Shown here in pieces: positions 42,765 to 50,710 of a stretch of DNA of 64,000 nucleotides. How positions within the stretch are numbered: the first letter of the stretch is position 1; every line of letters begins with the position of its first letter. A model generated the notes under the pieces. It saw only the letters and a program-made list of their open reading frames with translations. It searched no databases and was not told the DNA's origin. Location of the stretch: the NCBI RefSeq assembly GCF_042649125.1, contig NZ_JBHRYQ010000001.1:1116001-1180000 (forward strand), in the 5' to 3' direction. This stretch comes from Leadbetterella lacunae (GTDB lineage Bacteria; Bacteroidota; Bacteroidia; Cytophagales; Spirosomataceae). Made by a program: the position numbers and the translations under genes.

Positions 42765-43179
42765 TAAATTTTGAAGTTCTTCCAATCAAGGAAATCCCTA
42801 TATATCCCCTTACGTTTAATTGTTTCGAATTTACAAGTGTCATTTCACTCGAGTATGTTTTCCCATTTTTAGGATCATAGATTTCTCCATCTTCCCACTT
42901 ATTTTCTCCATCTTTTTCAAAGCCTTTTAAAAACACAAGACCCATAAGTGGGTTATTTTTTAGCTTTGCGTTTGGATTAAATTCATCCGTTCTAGGTTTT
43001 CCATCTTTTAATGGATCTTTGAGCCAAACTATTTTACCATAGATTTTATTGCCTTGCTCGTAAAATTGCACGCGGGCTGTTTTTTCTTCATTATACCAAG
43101 TTCCGCTCGTTATAGATTGAGCTTTGGCGGCTAAGGTTAATACAAAAAGTGATAATACTAAAAATACTTTCTTATTCAT
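42751..43179 (-). CDS. DUF2147 family exported protein
   Basis: The 142-residue protein has a signal peptide (MNKKVFLVLSLFVLTLAAKAQ) and the DUF2147 pattern SGTWYNEEKTARVQFYEQ, GKIVWLKDPLKDG, NPLMGLVFLKGF and VRGYIGISLIGRTSKF. The domain is a lipocalin-like periplasmic fold of unknown role. It overlaps the PAP2 gene by 8 nt in the trpS-PAP2-DUF2147 operon. Confidence 0.88.
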   Translation of the reverse strand: MNKKVFLVLSLFVLTLAAKAQSITSGTWYNEEKTARVQFYEQGNKIYGKIVWLKDPLKDGKPRTDEFNPNAKLKNNPLMGLVFLKGFEKDGENKWEDGEIYDPKNGKTYSSEMTLVNSKQLNVRGYIGISLIGRTSKFTKAD

Positions 43180-43744
43180 ATATATTTAATTGGTTAATAG
43201 ATTTGTTTGCGATAAATATAACTAAATAACTTAAAAAGCACCCAATTATTGCTCCGAAAAATATATCTAAAGGATAATGCACACCCACATAAATCCTACT
43301 ATATGCTACAATAAAGGCCCAAATCCACAAAAAAACATTTAGCAAACGGTATTTTTTTATTAAAGCCGTAAAACTAAAAGCTAAAGCAAATGAAGTAGAG
43401 GCATGAGAAGAAACAAAACCAAATTGCCCACCACAGTCTTTGACCATATGCATTTGTATACTAACCAAAGGTTCGTAACACGGCCTCAAACGCATAAAGA
43501 AGGGTTTCATAATACCTGAAGCCACAAAGTCAGCCAAGCCAACCGAAATCAAGATAACAACCACCAGCCAAAGACCTGTTTTCACCTTGTTATTTTTAAA
43601 AATAATATAAATTAAAAACAGGTAAAAAGGTATCCAAGTACGTGAAGTGGTAATCAACAGCATGATTTTATCCCAAAATGGGCTATGAATACCATTTAAG
43701 AACAAAAAAAACTTTTGGTCGATATCTATAAAGTACTCTATCAA
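43172..43744 (-). CDS. PAP2 family membrane phosphatase
   Basis: The 190-residue protein has the three PAP2 motifs: KPFFMRLRP, SSHAS and SRIYVGVHYPLD, in a membrane of about five or six helices. It probably dephosphorylates a lipid pyrophosphate or phosphate, such as undecaprenyl diphosphate or a phosphatidate. It lies 9 nt after trpS. Confidence 0.92.
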   Translation of the reverse strand: MIEYFIDIDQKFFLFLNGIHSPFWDKIMLLITTSRTWIPFYLFLIYIIFKNNKVKTGLWLVVVILISVGLADFVASGIMKPFFMRLRPCYEPLVSIQMHMVKDCGGQFGFVSSHASTSFALAFSFTALIKKYRLLNVFLWIWAFIVAYSRIYVGVHYPLDIFFGAIIGCFLSYLVIFIANKSINQLNIYE

Positions 43745-43753
43745 GGTTAATAT

Positions 43754-44728
43754 TTATGAAAAGCCCAATAATTTTCTAGCATTTGCAATCGTCTCTTCAG
43801 CCACTACCCTAGCCTTTTTCTCACCTATAAGTAGCTTTTCTTCCAAGGCATCATTGTTATTCATATAAAAATTAAATACCTCACGCTGCTTTTCATATTT
43901 ATTCCATAAAACATCAAACAGGTCTTTTTTAGCATGCCCATATCCATATCCGCCATCCAAATATTTTTTTCTTAAATCTGCAATTTGAGATTCAGTGGCC
44001 ACAAGGGCATACAATTTAAACACCAAACACGTGTCTGGATTTTTGGGCTCCTCGAGCGGCGTAGCGTCTGTAACTATTTTTTTTACTTGTTTCAAAAGTT
44101 CTTTTTCACCTAAAAAAACATCAATATAGTTATTATACGACTTTGACATCTTATTTCCATCCACACCCGGAATCACCATAAGCGACTCATTAATCATAGG
44201 CTCTGGTAATACAAAACAATCTCCATAAGTACGATTAAACGCCGCCCCAATATCTTTGGACATTTCGAGGTGCTGTTTTTGATCTTTTCCGACTGGGACC
44301 AAATTAGCCTGATAAAGTAAAATGTCAGCTGCCTGAAGCACCGGATAAGTAAATAGACCCGCATTTACATCCGAAAGCTTGTCTGACTTGTCTTTAAATG
44401 AGTGTGCGTTTGCAAGCATTGGATAAGGCGTAAGGCATGATAAGTACCAAAGTAACTCCGTATGTAAACCTGCCAAACGAGACTGACGGTAGAAAAAATT
44501 ACTATCCGTATCAAAACCACAAGCTAGCCATGCAGAGGCAACAGCTTTGGTATTTTCAACCAAAACCTCGGTGTTTTTTATGGTGGTCATTGAATGTAAA
44601 TCTGCAATGAACAGAAATGATTCGTTTTCTTTTTTTTGTGATAACGCTACTGCGGGCTCAATAGCCCCCAAAATATTTCCTAAGTGAGGTCTTCCGCTTG
44701 CTTGTATGCCGGTTAAGATTCTTGCCAT
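43754..44728 (-). CDS. trpS: Tryptophanyl-tRNA synthetase
   Basis: The 324-residue class I enzyme has the HIGH-like motif GRPHLGN near residue 12 and the KMSKS motif (NKMSKSYNN) in the middle, as in the short bacterial TrpRS. It charges tRNA-Trp in the cytosol. Its promoter on the minus strand (TTG, 17 nt, TAATTTTG at 44754-44761) overlaps the promoter of the divergent DUF2461 gene. Confidence 0.97.
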   Translation of the reverse strand: MARILTGIQASGRPHLGNILGAIEPAVALSQKKENESFLFIADLHSMTTIKNTEVLVENTKAVASAWLACGFDTDSNFFYRQSRLAGLHTELLWYLSCLTPYPMLANAHSFKDKSDKLSDVNAGLFTYPVLQAADILLYQANLVPVGKDQKQHLEMSKDIGAAFNRTYGDCFVLPEPMINESLMVIPGVDGNKMSKSYNNYIDVFLGEKELLKQVKKIVTDATPLEEPKNPDTCLVFKLYALVATESQIADLRKKYLDGGYGYGHAKKDLFDVLWNKYEKQREVFNFYMNNNDALEEKLLIGEKKARVVAEETIANARKLLGFS

Positions 44729-44782
44729 ATATTTGATGAAAATTTAATCTTTACAAAATTAGGCATTAAAAGATGATACAAG
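44702..44782. promoter_or_regulatory. Overlapping divergent promoters of trpS and DUF2461 gene
   Basis: Minus strand: CTTG, 17-nt spacer, TAATTTTG at 44754-44761. Plus strand: TTG at 44702-44704, 23-nt spacer, TATATTTG at 44728-44735. The -7 elements are 18 nt apart and face opposite ways, so the two transcripts start in an overlapping region. Confidence 0.5.
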
Positions 44783-45438
44783 AAACTACATTTCAATTTT
44801 TACGGAATTTAGAAAAAAACAATACCCGAGAATGGTTTAATGATAACAAAAACACGTACGAATATGAAAAAGCAAATTTCGTGGATTTTTGTAGCGAGCT
44901 TTTAGAAGGCCTGAAACTCATTCAAGAAAACCTATTATATACAGATGTAAAAAGTTGTATTTTCAGAATAAACCGAGACATTCGTTTTTCGAAAGACAAA
45001 AGTCCTTACAAAACCTATTTTTCGGCGGCTTTTGGACCAGGTGGAAGGAGTTCTGGACAAATAGACTTCTATATTCAACTACAAGACAACGAAACCATGC
45101 TTGGCGGTGGCATGTGGCAGCCCACTGCAGAAAACTTAGGAAAATTTAGACAAGAAATAGACTATAACCCCGAAGAACTTAAAAATATCATAAACTCTGA
45201 TAATTTCAGAAATCATTTCCCGGAGGTTCATGGGCAAGAGTTAGTAACTAGTCCTAAAGGATACTCAAAAGACCATCCTGAAATAGAATTACTCAGAAAA
45301 AAAGAAATGTTCTTTGTTAAGAAATTTACCAATGGAGAAGTGCTAAAAAAAGACTTTACAGAAATAATGCTAACACACTGTAAAGTTTTAAAACCTTACC
45401 TTGATTATTTAAATGAGCTATTTGAGCCAACAAAATAA
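44773..45438 (+). CDS. DUF2461 domain protein (TIGR02453 family)
   Basis: The 221-residue protein begins with FQFLRNLEKNNTREWFNDNK and has FRINRDIRFSKDKSPYKTYF, the family signature, and GQIDFYIQLQDNETMLGGGMWQP. It is a soluble protein of unknown function, widespread in Bacteroidota. It has its own promoter divergent from trpS. Confidence 0.9.
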   Translation: MIQETTFQFLRNLEKNNTREWFNDNKNTYEYEKANFVDFCSELLEGLKLIQENLLYTDVKSCIFRINRDIRFSKDKSPYKTYFSAAFGPGGRSSGQIDFYIQLQDNETMLGGGMWQPTAENLGKFRQEIDYNPEELKNIINSDNFRNHFPEVHGQELVTSPKGYSKDHPEIELLRKKEMFFVKKFTNGEVLKKDFTEIMLTHCKVLKPYLDYLNELFEPTK

Positions 45439-45666
45439 AATTTTGAATAATACAAGAATTGCAAAATATCTTAACAAAAACACAAAAAACTCATTTTTTA
45501 GAGAAAAGAGAGAAAAACGAACACCTATAAAAGCTATTTTCTACAATTATTTCTAAAATGACAAAAATACTTATTGTACTATTCTAATTTTTTTCTTTAA
45601 TCTTCTAATTTAAACACATTTATAAACTTCTTTTTTTCATTTTAATCAAAATTATATTCTGATTTA

Positions 45667-45699
45667 TTTGACAATTACAAAATAAGCATGTTATATTTG
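45667..45699 (+). promoter_or_regulatory. Strong promoter of the small membrane protein gene
   Basis: TTTG (45667-45670), 21-nt spacer, TATATTTG (45692-45699) is a full consensus promoter in this window. The ATG is 22 nt further. The region 45439-45660 upstream is very AT-rich and holds no gene that I can see. Confidence 0.7.
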
Positions 45700-45721
45700 T
45701 CTTAATAAAACGAACAACAAA

Positions 45722-45970
45722 ATGAGAAATAGCATAGACAAGCAAACTTACAGATGGTTATTTAACATACTTCACTTTTTCGGTGCTGTATTAATTCTAA
45801 TTACTGGTTTATTAATGATTGACTTGAAAGGTTTTGCTCCAGTTACTTTAACTGTAACTTCAGTGCTACTTTTAATGTTACTTGCTACATATGTTTGGTT
45901 AAAAATTGACTACGCAAAACAATTCAAAAGAAAAACTTCTACCATTGGAGATTTAGCATCTGCTAAGTAA
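45722..45970 (+). CDS. Small two-helix membrane protein of unknown function
   Basis: The 82-residue protein has a basic N-terminus and two hydrophobic helices (about 15-35 and 40-60), ending in a charged tail (KIDYAKQFKRKTSTIG). I do not recognise a family. It is probably expressed well, as it has a consensus promoter and its own terminator (45997-46022), and looks like a single-gene unit. Confidence 0.65.
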   Translation: MRNSIDKQTYRWLFNILHFFGAVLILITGLLMIDLKGFAPVTLTVTSVLLLMLLATYVWLKIDYAKQFKRKTSTIGDLASAK

Positions 45971-45996
45971 TTAGAGGTCTTTGATAAGAGATATCG

Positions 45997-46022
45997 AAAG
46001 GAGTATTTTGCTCCTTTTTTTT
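45997..46022 (+). terminator. Intrinsic terminator after the small membrane protein
   Basis: A 7-bp stem AAAGGAG/CTCCTTT (45997-46003, 46011-46017) with a 7-nt loop is followed by T residues on the plus strand. Confidence 0.75.
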
Positions 46023-46067
46023 GTTTTACACAATTCAAAATATTGAAAGTATCTAGACTAAATCCAT

Positions 46068-46097
46068 AAAAAAAGGAGCTCGAAGCTCCTTTTTTTA
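46068..46097. terminator. Terminator after the metZ-type gene (bidirectional)
   Basis: A stem of A-run plus GGAGCT paired with AGCTCC plus T-run (46068-46080, 46084-46096), loop CGA. On the minus strand it is followed by T residues and lies 17 nt past the stop of the MetZ-type gene. Confidence 0.8.
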
Positions 46098-46113
46098 TTT
46101 ATGACAAATATTA

Positions 46114-47283
46114 TTAGTTTGAACCATTAATGGCTTGCTTAAAATCTTCGATTATATCCTCAATATCCTCTAAACCTACCGAAATACGCATTGACCCTTC
46201 AAAAATACCCAAAAGTTCTTTGTCTTGCTTTGAGACTTTAGCGTGCGTGGTGGTATCCGGATTTGTAATAGTGGTTCTACTATCGCCCAAATTTGAAGTC
46301 AAAGATGGGATGGTCAAAAGTTTCGTAAACTTAATTACTCTTTCAAATCCACCTTCTAACTCTATAGTTACCAAAGCTCCACCAGCCGACATTTGCTTTT
46401 TAGCAAGATCATACTGTGGATGCGAAGGCAAAAATGGATAATTTACTTTTTTAACGCCAGGCAGACCTTCTAATGCCAAGGCAAGTTTTTCGGCATTTTC
46501 GCAATGTTTGTCTACACGAAGCGTAAGCGTTTCAAGACTTTTAGATAGTACCCAAGCATTAAATGGAGAAAGCGATGGACCCGTTTGTCTACAAAAAAAC
46601 CTTACCGGTTCTATCATCTCTTTAGTACCAACTATTATTCCACCTAAAACACGACCTTGCCCGTCCATAAACTTTGTAGCTGAATGTACCACTAAGTTGG
46701 CTCCATACGTAGCCGGCACCTGAAGCACAGGCGTGGCAAAACAATTGTCTACAAAGTATATTAAATTATGAGCTTTGGCTATTTGACCGGCCATTTCCAT
46801 GTCTACTAACTCCAAACCTGGGTTTGAGGGAGTTTCAAGGTAAATCATTTTGGTATTTGGCTGGATAGCCGCTTCCCAAACCTCTTTGGGCTCACTGGCA
46901 TTTACATAGGTATGGCTTATACCCCACTTGGGCAATATTTGCGTAATAATCTGATGGGCAGAACCAAAAAGAGCTTTTGAAGAAACTATATGGTCGCCGC
47001 TTTGAAGATGAGCAGCAAAACCCGCATATACTGCCGCCATACCTGTAGAGGTAGCTATACCGTCTTCCATTTCTTCGAGCATGCAAACTTTATCCACAAA
47101 CTCCTGAACCGTAGGATTTGAAAATCTTGAATAAATATTTCCCTCAAGAGAATTGTCAAATAAGTCTTTTCCCATTTGGGCGTCTTCAAAACAAAAACTA
47201 CTGGTCATATAAAGAGGCGTAGAATGCTCTCTAAACTGTGTTTTTTCGGTTTGAATACGAATAAGCTTGGTCTGTTTTTTCAT
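46114..47283 (-). CDS. metZ: Trans-sulfuration PLP enzyme, O-succinylhomoserine sulfhydrylase type
   Basis: The 389-residue Cys/Met metabolism enzyme has the PLP lysine K204 in VHSATKFMDGQGR, the YSRFSNPT and TPSNPGLELVD motifs and LGDSRTTITNPDTTTH near the C-terminus. The SSFCFEDAQ start and the absence of KHLGGH suit MetZ (sulfide plus O-succinylhomoserine to homocysteine) better than cystathionine gamma-synthase, but the family members are close. It has its own -7 element on the minus strand (TACCTTTG, 47353-47360). Confidence 0.85.
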   Translation of the reverse strand: MKKQTKLIRIQTEKTQFREHSTPLYMTSSFCFEDAQMGKDLFDNSLEGNIYSRFSNPTVQEFVDKVCMLEEMEDGIATSTGMAAVYAGFAAHLQSGDHIVSSKALFGSAHQIITQILPKWGISHTYVNASEPKEVWEAAIQPNTKMIYLETPSNPGLELVDMEMAGQIAKAHNLIYFVDNCFATPVLQVPATYGANLVVHSATKFMDGQGRVLGGIIVGTKEMIEPVRFFCRQTGPSLSPFNAWVLSKSLETLTLRVDKHCENAEKLALALEGLPGVKKVNYPFLPSHPQYDLAKKQMSAGGALVTIELEGGFERVIKFTKLLTIPSLTSNLGDSRTTITNPDTTTHAKVSKQDKELLGIFEGSMRISVGLEDIEDIIEDFKQAINGSN

Positions 47284-47352
47284 TAAATATCAACAATTAA
47301 AAAAAACTCAATTGCGTAATTGGCTCTTTTATTATACCTTAAAAATAAAGCA

Positions 47353-47360
47353 CAAAGGTA
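47353..47360 (-). promoter_or_regulatory. -7 element TACCTTTG for metZ
   Basis: TACCTTTG on the minus strand fits TAnnTTTG and is about 70 nt before the metZ start. The leader has no convincing SAM riboswitch fold. Confidence 0.5.
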
Positions 47361-47416
47361 ATGAAAATTGATATGAAACTGATAATGCGAAGGATACGAA
47401 AGTTAAAAAACTTGAA

Positions 47417-47980
47417 TTAAAATTTCCCCGCTTTATAATTTTTAATCCAGTCTTTTTGCGGACCTTGAATTTTATCAAAGAAGTTAACGAAATATTTCTG
47501 CATATCGGCCTCAAAATCGCCAGAGGGGATAAAAGGCTCGCCTATTACCACTACTTTTCTTTTTAAATCAAAGCCAACCCTCACTATCGGGATTTGGGCC
47601 CCATTTGCCATAAAGTAAAAACCTGAACGCAATTTATCCACGTTTTTACGAGTTCCTTCAGGAGCTAAGGCAAACAGCATTTCATCTTTAGATTTAATAG
47701 CTGCCACATAGCTATCTACCATATTGTTTGAGCTCGTTCTGTAAGCAGGAGTGCCACCGAGCCACCTAAAAATAAAGCCAAACGGAGGCTTAAACAGTTC
47801 AGCTTTTCCTATATAGCCAATATTCATTCCCATTTTTGCTCGAAGGCCCAATCCTACAAAGAAATCTTTCCACGTATTGTGTGGACAAACCACAAAAGCC
47901 GCCTTTGAAAGATGGGTAGGTACATTACCTTCGATTTTCCAGCCTGAGATATCGAAAAAAAACTTAAAAATAGCGTTCAT
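47417..47980 (-). CDS. PlsC-like lysophospholipid acyltransferase family protein
   Basis: The 187-residue protein has the HxxxxD motif (VCPHNTWKDF) and FALAPEGTRKNVDKLRSGFYFMA, motifs I and III of 1-acyl-glycerol-3-phosphate acyltransferases. The length is short for PlsC and its acceptor could be another lysolipid. It is the last gene of the five-gene operon, starting 1 nt after the site-2 protease gene. Confidence 0.85.
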   Translation of the reverse strand: MNAIFKFFFDISGWKIEGNVPTHLSKAAFVVCPHNTWKDFFVGLGLRAKMGMNIGYIGKAELFKPPFGFIFRWLGGTPAYRTSSNNMVDSYVAAIKSKDEMLFALAPEGTRKNVDKLRSGFYFMANGAQIPIVRVGFDLKRKVVVIGEPFIPSGDFEADMQKYFVNFFDKIQGPQKDWIKNYKAGKF

Positions 47981-47981
47981 A

Positions 47982-49109
47982 TTATATTATGGGGTTGGGC
48001 GAAAAACATAGCACAAAAATCACCAGTGCTAACCACCCAAGAATTTTCCGGGTCAAATTTAAGGGTTTGTTGTCTTCCACAGGTGGGTGATACACGCCCA
48101 ATATACGACCAATTAAGAAACCAAATGCAAGAAATCCTGAATATCCTTCGATAGTAGGAAAAAACTTACTGAGTAGCAATTGGGTGAAAACCACAAAAAG
48201 AGCTAAAATCCAGTTATTCCGCTTATCATCAAATATTTTAGAAAAACAGAGATAGTTGAAGTAAATGAAAAGACCGAAGTTTAAAATTAAGGTAGTTTGT
48301 TCTTCTTGATAAACCGAAAATTCGGCAACTTTAAATAAGCCTAATCCCGAATAAAATACCAAAATCACCAATAAAACAGGCGACACTATATCAAAAGCTT
48401 TTTTGCCGATTAGTGCAAAAAGTATATGACCTCCGTCTAGCTGACCAATCGGAATAAGATTTAAGCTTGTAAATAACAAGCCCAAAAAACCCGCCACTAT
48501 AATTGGATAATGCGTTAATTCGTAAGGATGAGGAATACGACTTGGATCAGCAAAAGTGGTTTCAAAAAACGAATAGAGTAAACTTTTACCCAAAACCACC
48601 ACTTCGCCTGAGTTTGAAACTGTATTTAGATAATCTCTATAGTTACCTTTAAAATTGGCATATTCGGGGTGAATAGTAAAAATATATTCGTCGCCGGGTA
48701 GTGCATAAAAACCATATGCCAAAACCACACAAGCTACCACAAAACCAGCCAAAGGCCCAGCAATACCAATATCGAAATAATCAAACTTGGTTTTTATTTT
48801 TTCTTTAATTCGAATAAAAGCACCAAACGTACCGATGGTAGTGAAAACAACCAGCCAAACCGGTATATAATAAGGAAGAGAAACATCAATTTTACGGAGT
48901 TTTGCCATAAAATAATGACCAAACTCATGCGTAGTCAAAAAAGCTAAGAAGGGTATAGAAAAATAAAACCCTTGTTTAAACTCCTCAAACCCCATGGAGT
49001 CATGATGAAAGAAAAATGACCTCCCAAAAACCCACTCGGCACCTGCTACAGTGGTTGTGAGCAAGGTCAATAAAAACAGCCAAATGTGGATATAAGGAGA
49101 TTTAAACAT
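47982..49109 (-). CDS. Site-2 protease-type membrane metalloprotease (M50)
   Basis: The 375-residue membrane protein has the zinc site HEFGH (H61, E62, H65) in a helix and the distal NLIPIGQLDGGHIL motif. It cuts peptides within the membrane, by analogy to site-2 proteases; the substrate is unknown. It overlaps the HAD gene by 8 nt and may be coupled with envelope-lipid genes in the operon. Confidence 0.9.
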   Translation of the reverse strand: MFKSPYIHIWLFLLTLLTTTVAGAEWVFGRSFFFHHDSMGFEEFKQGFYFSIPFLAFLTTHEFGHYFMAKLRKIDVSLPYYIPVWLVVFTTIGTFGAFIRIKEKIKTKFDYFDIGIAGPLAGFVVACVVLAYGFYALPGDEYIFTIHPEYANFKGNYRDYLNTVSNSGEVVVLGKSLLYSFFETTFADPSRIPHPYELTHYPIIVAGFLGLLFTSLNLIPIGQLDGGHILFALIGKKAFDIVSPVLLVILVFYSGLGLFKVAEFSVYQEEQTTLILNFGLFIYFNYLCFSKIFDDKRNNWILALFVVFTQLLLSKFFPTIEGYSGFLAFGFLIGRILGVYHPPVEDNKPLNLTRKILGWLALVIFVLCFSPNPII

Positions 49110-49737
49110 CTAAATATATTTTAGAGAGAACGTCAGTGAAACATTCGGGTGGGTTTATCTTGATAGTTTGAATACCCAAGTCACTCGCTGCTTGAATATT
49201 ATCGGCATTGTCATCTAAAAAAAGCACCTCAGAAGCGTCAAGTTTTATAGATTTCAATACGTAATCATAAATTTTATAATCCGGTTTCCAAAGCTCAATT
49301 TCATAAGAAAGAAAGCTCTCTCTAAAAAGCTGTGTAAAATCAGAAATACCAAATTTAAGCCTGAAATAGCTTTTGCACTTTTTAATATGGATGCTATTGG
49401 TATTACTCAGCAAATAGATGGGCATTTTGGTTCGCAAACGCTCTAAATAATCGAACCTGTGCGAAGGAACTTCTAATAAGAGACTATTCCATGCCAAATC
49501 TATTTCATTGTCATTTAGTGGAAACCCTAATATTTGTCTAACTACATCTCTAAACTCATTCTCGTCAAAATGCCCGGTTTCAAATTTTTCAAAAAGGCTA
49601 TTCTCTTCAAAAATAGCCTTTATTTTCTCCGGTTTTTTAAACGTTAGTTCAGCAAACTTTTTATAGGTAAGATTTAAATCAATATCGATTATTACATTTC
49701 CAAAATCAAAAACAATGGCCTTATAGTTATTTTCCAT
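49102..49737 (-). CDS. HAD-family hydrolase, YihX/epoxide-hydrolase-like
   Basis: The 211-residue protein has the first HAD motif IVFDFGNVIIDIDL, the second LLSNTN with S/T, Lys region WKPDYKIYDYVL and acidic VLFLDDNADNI. It resembles glucose-1-phosphatase-like (YihX) proteins with a small cap. The substrate is unknown. It lies 9 nt downstream of accA. Confidence 0.88.
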   Translation of the reverse strand: MENNYKAIVFDFGNVIIDIDLNLTYKKFAELTFKKPEKIKAIFEENSLFEKFETGHFDENEFRDVVRQILGFPLNDNEIDLAWNSLLLEVPSHRFDYLERLRTKMPIYLLSNTNSIHIKKCKSYFRLKFGISDFTQLFRESFLSYEIELWKPDYKIYDYVLKSIKLDASEVLFLDDNADNIQAASDLGIQTIKINPPECFTDVLSKIYLDV

Positions 49738-49746
49738 AATTATGAA

Positions 49747-50700
49747 TTACTCAACCACAACACCCATTGAACAAAACTTCTCTATTCTACTATTAATCCT
49801 ATCATGTGCTGATATTTTCTTAAGAGCAGTTATCTCTGATATAATCGTATTTTTTAGTTTAAGAGACATTTTGTCCCAATCTAAATGTGCTCCGCCCATA
49901 GGCTCTGCAATAATATCATCAACTAATCCATTGCCTTTCATATCTAGGGCAGTTAGTTTTAATGCTTCTGCAGCTTGCTCTTTATATTCCCAAGTTCTCC
50001 AAAGGATAGTAGAACAGTTTTCTGGTGAAATTACCGAATACCACGAATTTTCTAACATAAGTACACGGTCACCAATACCGATACCCAATGCTCCGCCTGA
50101 AGCACCTTCACCTATAATGACACAGATTACAGGAACTTTCAACCGCATCATTTCCCTAAGATTTCTTGCAATTGCTTCTCCTTGGCCTCTTTCTTCCGCT
50201 TCTAAACCAGGAAACGCACCAGGAGTATCAATAAGTGTAACGATTGGCATTCCAAATTTCTCTGCCATTTTCATTAAACGCAAAGCTTTACGGTATCCTT
50301 CAGGATTTGGCATTCCAAAGTTGCGGTATTGCCTTTCTTTGGTTTTTCTACCTTTTTGTTGCCCAATAACCATTACAGGTTGGCCATCTATATTGGCTAT
50401 GCCGCCTACAATTGCTGGATCGTCTTTTACTGTTCGGTCTCCGTGAAGTTCGTGAAACTCCGAGCAAATTCTTTCTATATAATCTAACGTATACGGTCTA
50501 TCTGGATGTCTTGATAGCTGAACTCTTTGCCATCTCGTCAAATTAGAAAATGTTTCTTTTCTAAGTGTTTCAATTGCCGAACTTAAGTTTCTTACTGCAT
50601 CACTTACGTCCACATTGTTCTCATTAGCTAGATCTTTCATGTCTTGAAGTTTAGCTTCTAGTTCAGCAATTGGTTTTTCAAATTCTAATAAAGTTCTCAT
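49747..50700 (-). CDS. accA: Acetyl-CoA carboxylase carboxyltransferase subunit alpha
   Basis: The 317-residue protein has the usual AccA length and motifs: LSRHPDRPYTLDYI, FHELHGDRTVKDDPAIVGG, and the oxyanion/CoA region GEGASGGALGIGIGDRVLMLENSWYSVISPE. It joins AccD to transfer CO2 from biotin to acetyl-CoA, making malonyl-CoA for fatty acid synthesis. It lies 10 nt after the beta-CASP gene, the first in the operon. Confidence 0.96.
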   Translation of the reverse strand: MRTLLEFEKPIAELEAKLQDMKDLANENNVDVSDAVRNLSSAIETLRKETFSNLTRWQRVQLSRHPDRPYTLDYIERICSEFHELHGDRTVKDDPAIVGGIANIDGQPVMVIGQQKGRKTKERQYRNFGMPNPEGYRKALRLMKMAEKFGMPIVTLIDTPGAFPGLEAEERGQGEAIARNLREMMRLKVPVICVIIGEGASGGALGIGIGDRVLMLENSWYSVISPENCSTILWRTWEYKEQAAEALKLTALDMKGNGLVDDIIAEPMGGAHLDWDKMSLKLKNTIISEITALKKISAHDRINSRIEKFCSMGVVVE

Positions 50701-50710
50701 TTAAAATTGT

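Noticed and set aside
45439..45666. Small gene or RNA in the AT-rich gap before the small membrane protein
   Set aside because: No start codon with a plausible protein, no stable GC-rich structure and no tRNA-like cloverleaf could be seen by eye.
47284..47416. SAM riboswitch before metZ
   Set aside because: The leader is about 60 nt and does not show the SAM-I or SAM-II core; only a short CAATT/AATTG repeat is present.
47332..47514. Minus-strand frame of 60 codons between metZ and the PlsC-like gene
   Set aside because: It overlaps the 3' end of the PlsC-like gene and the metZ promoter and has no family match.
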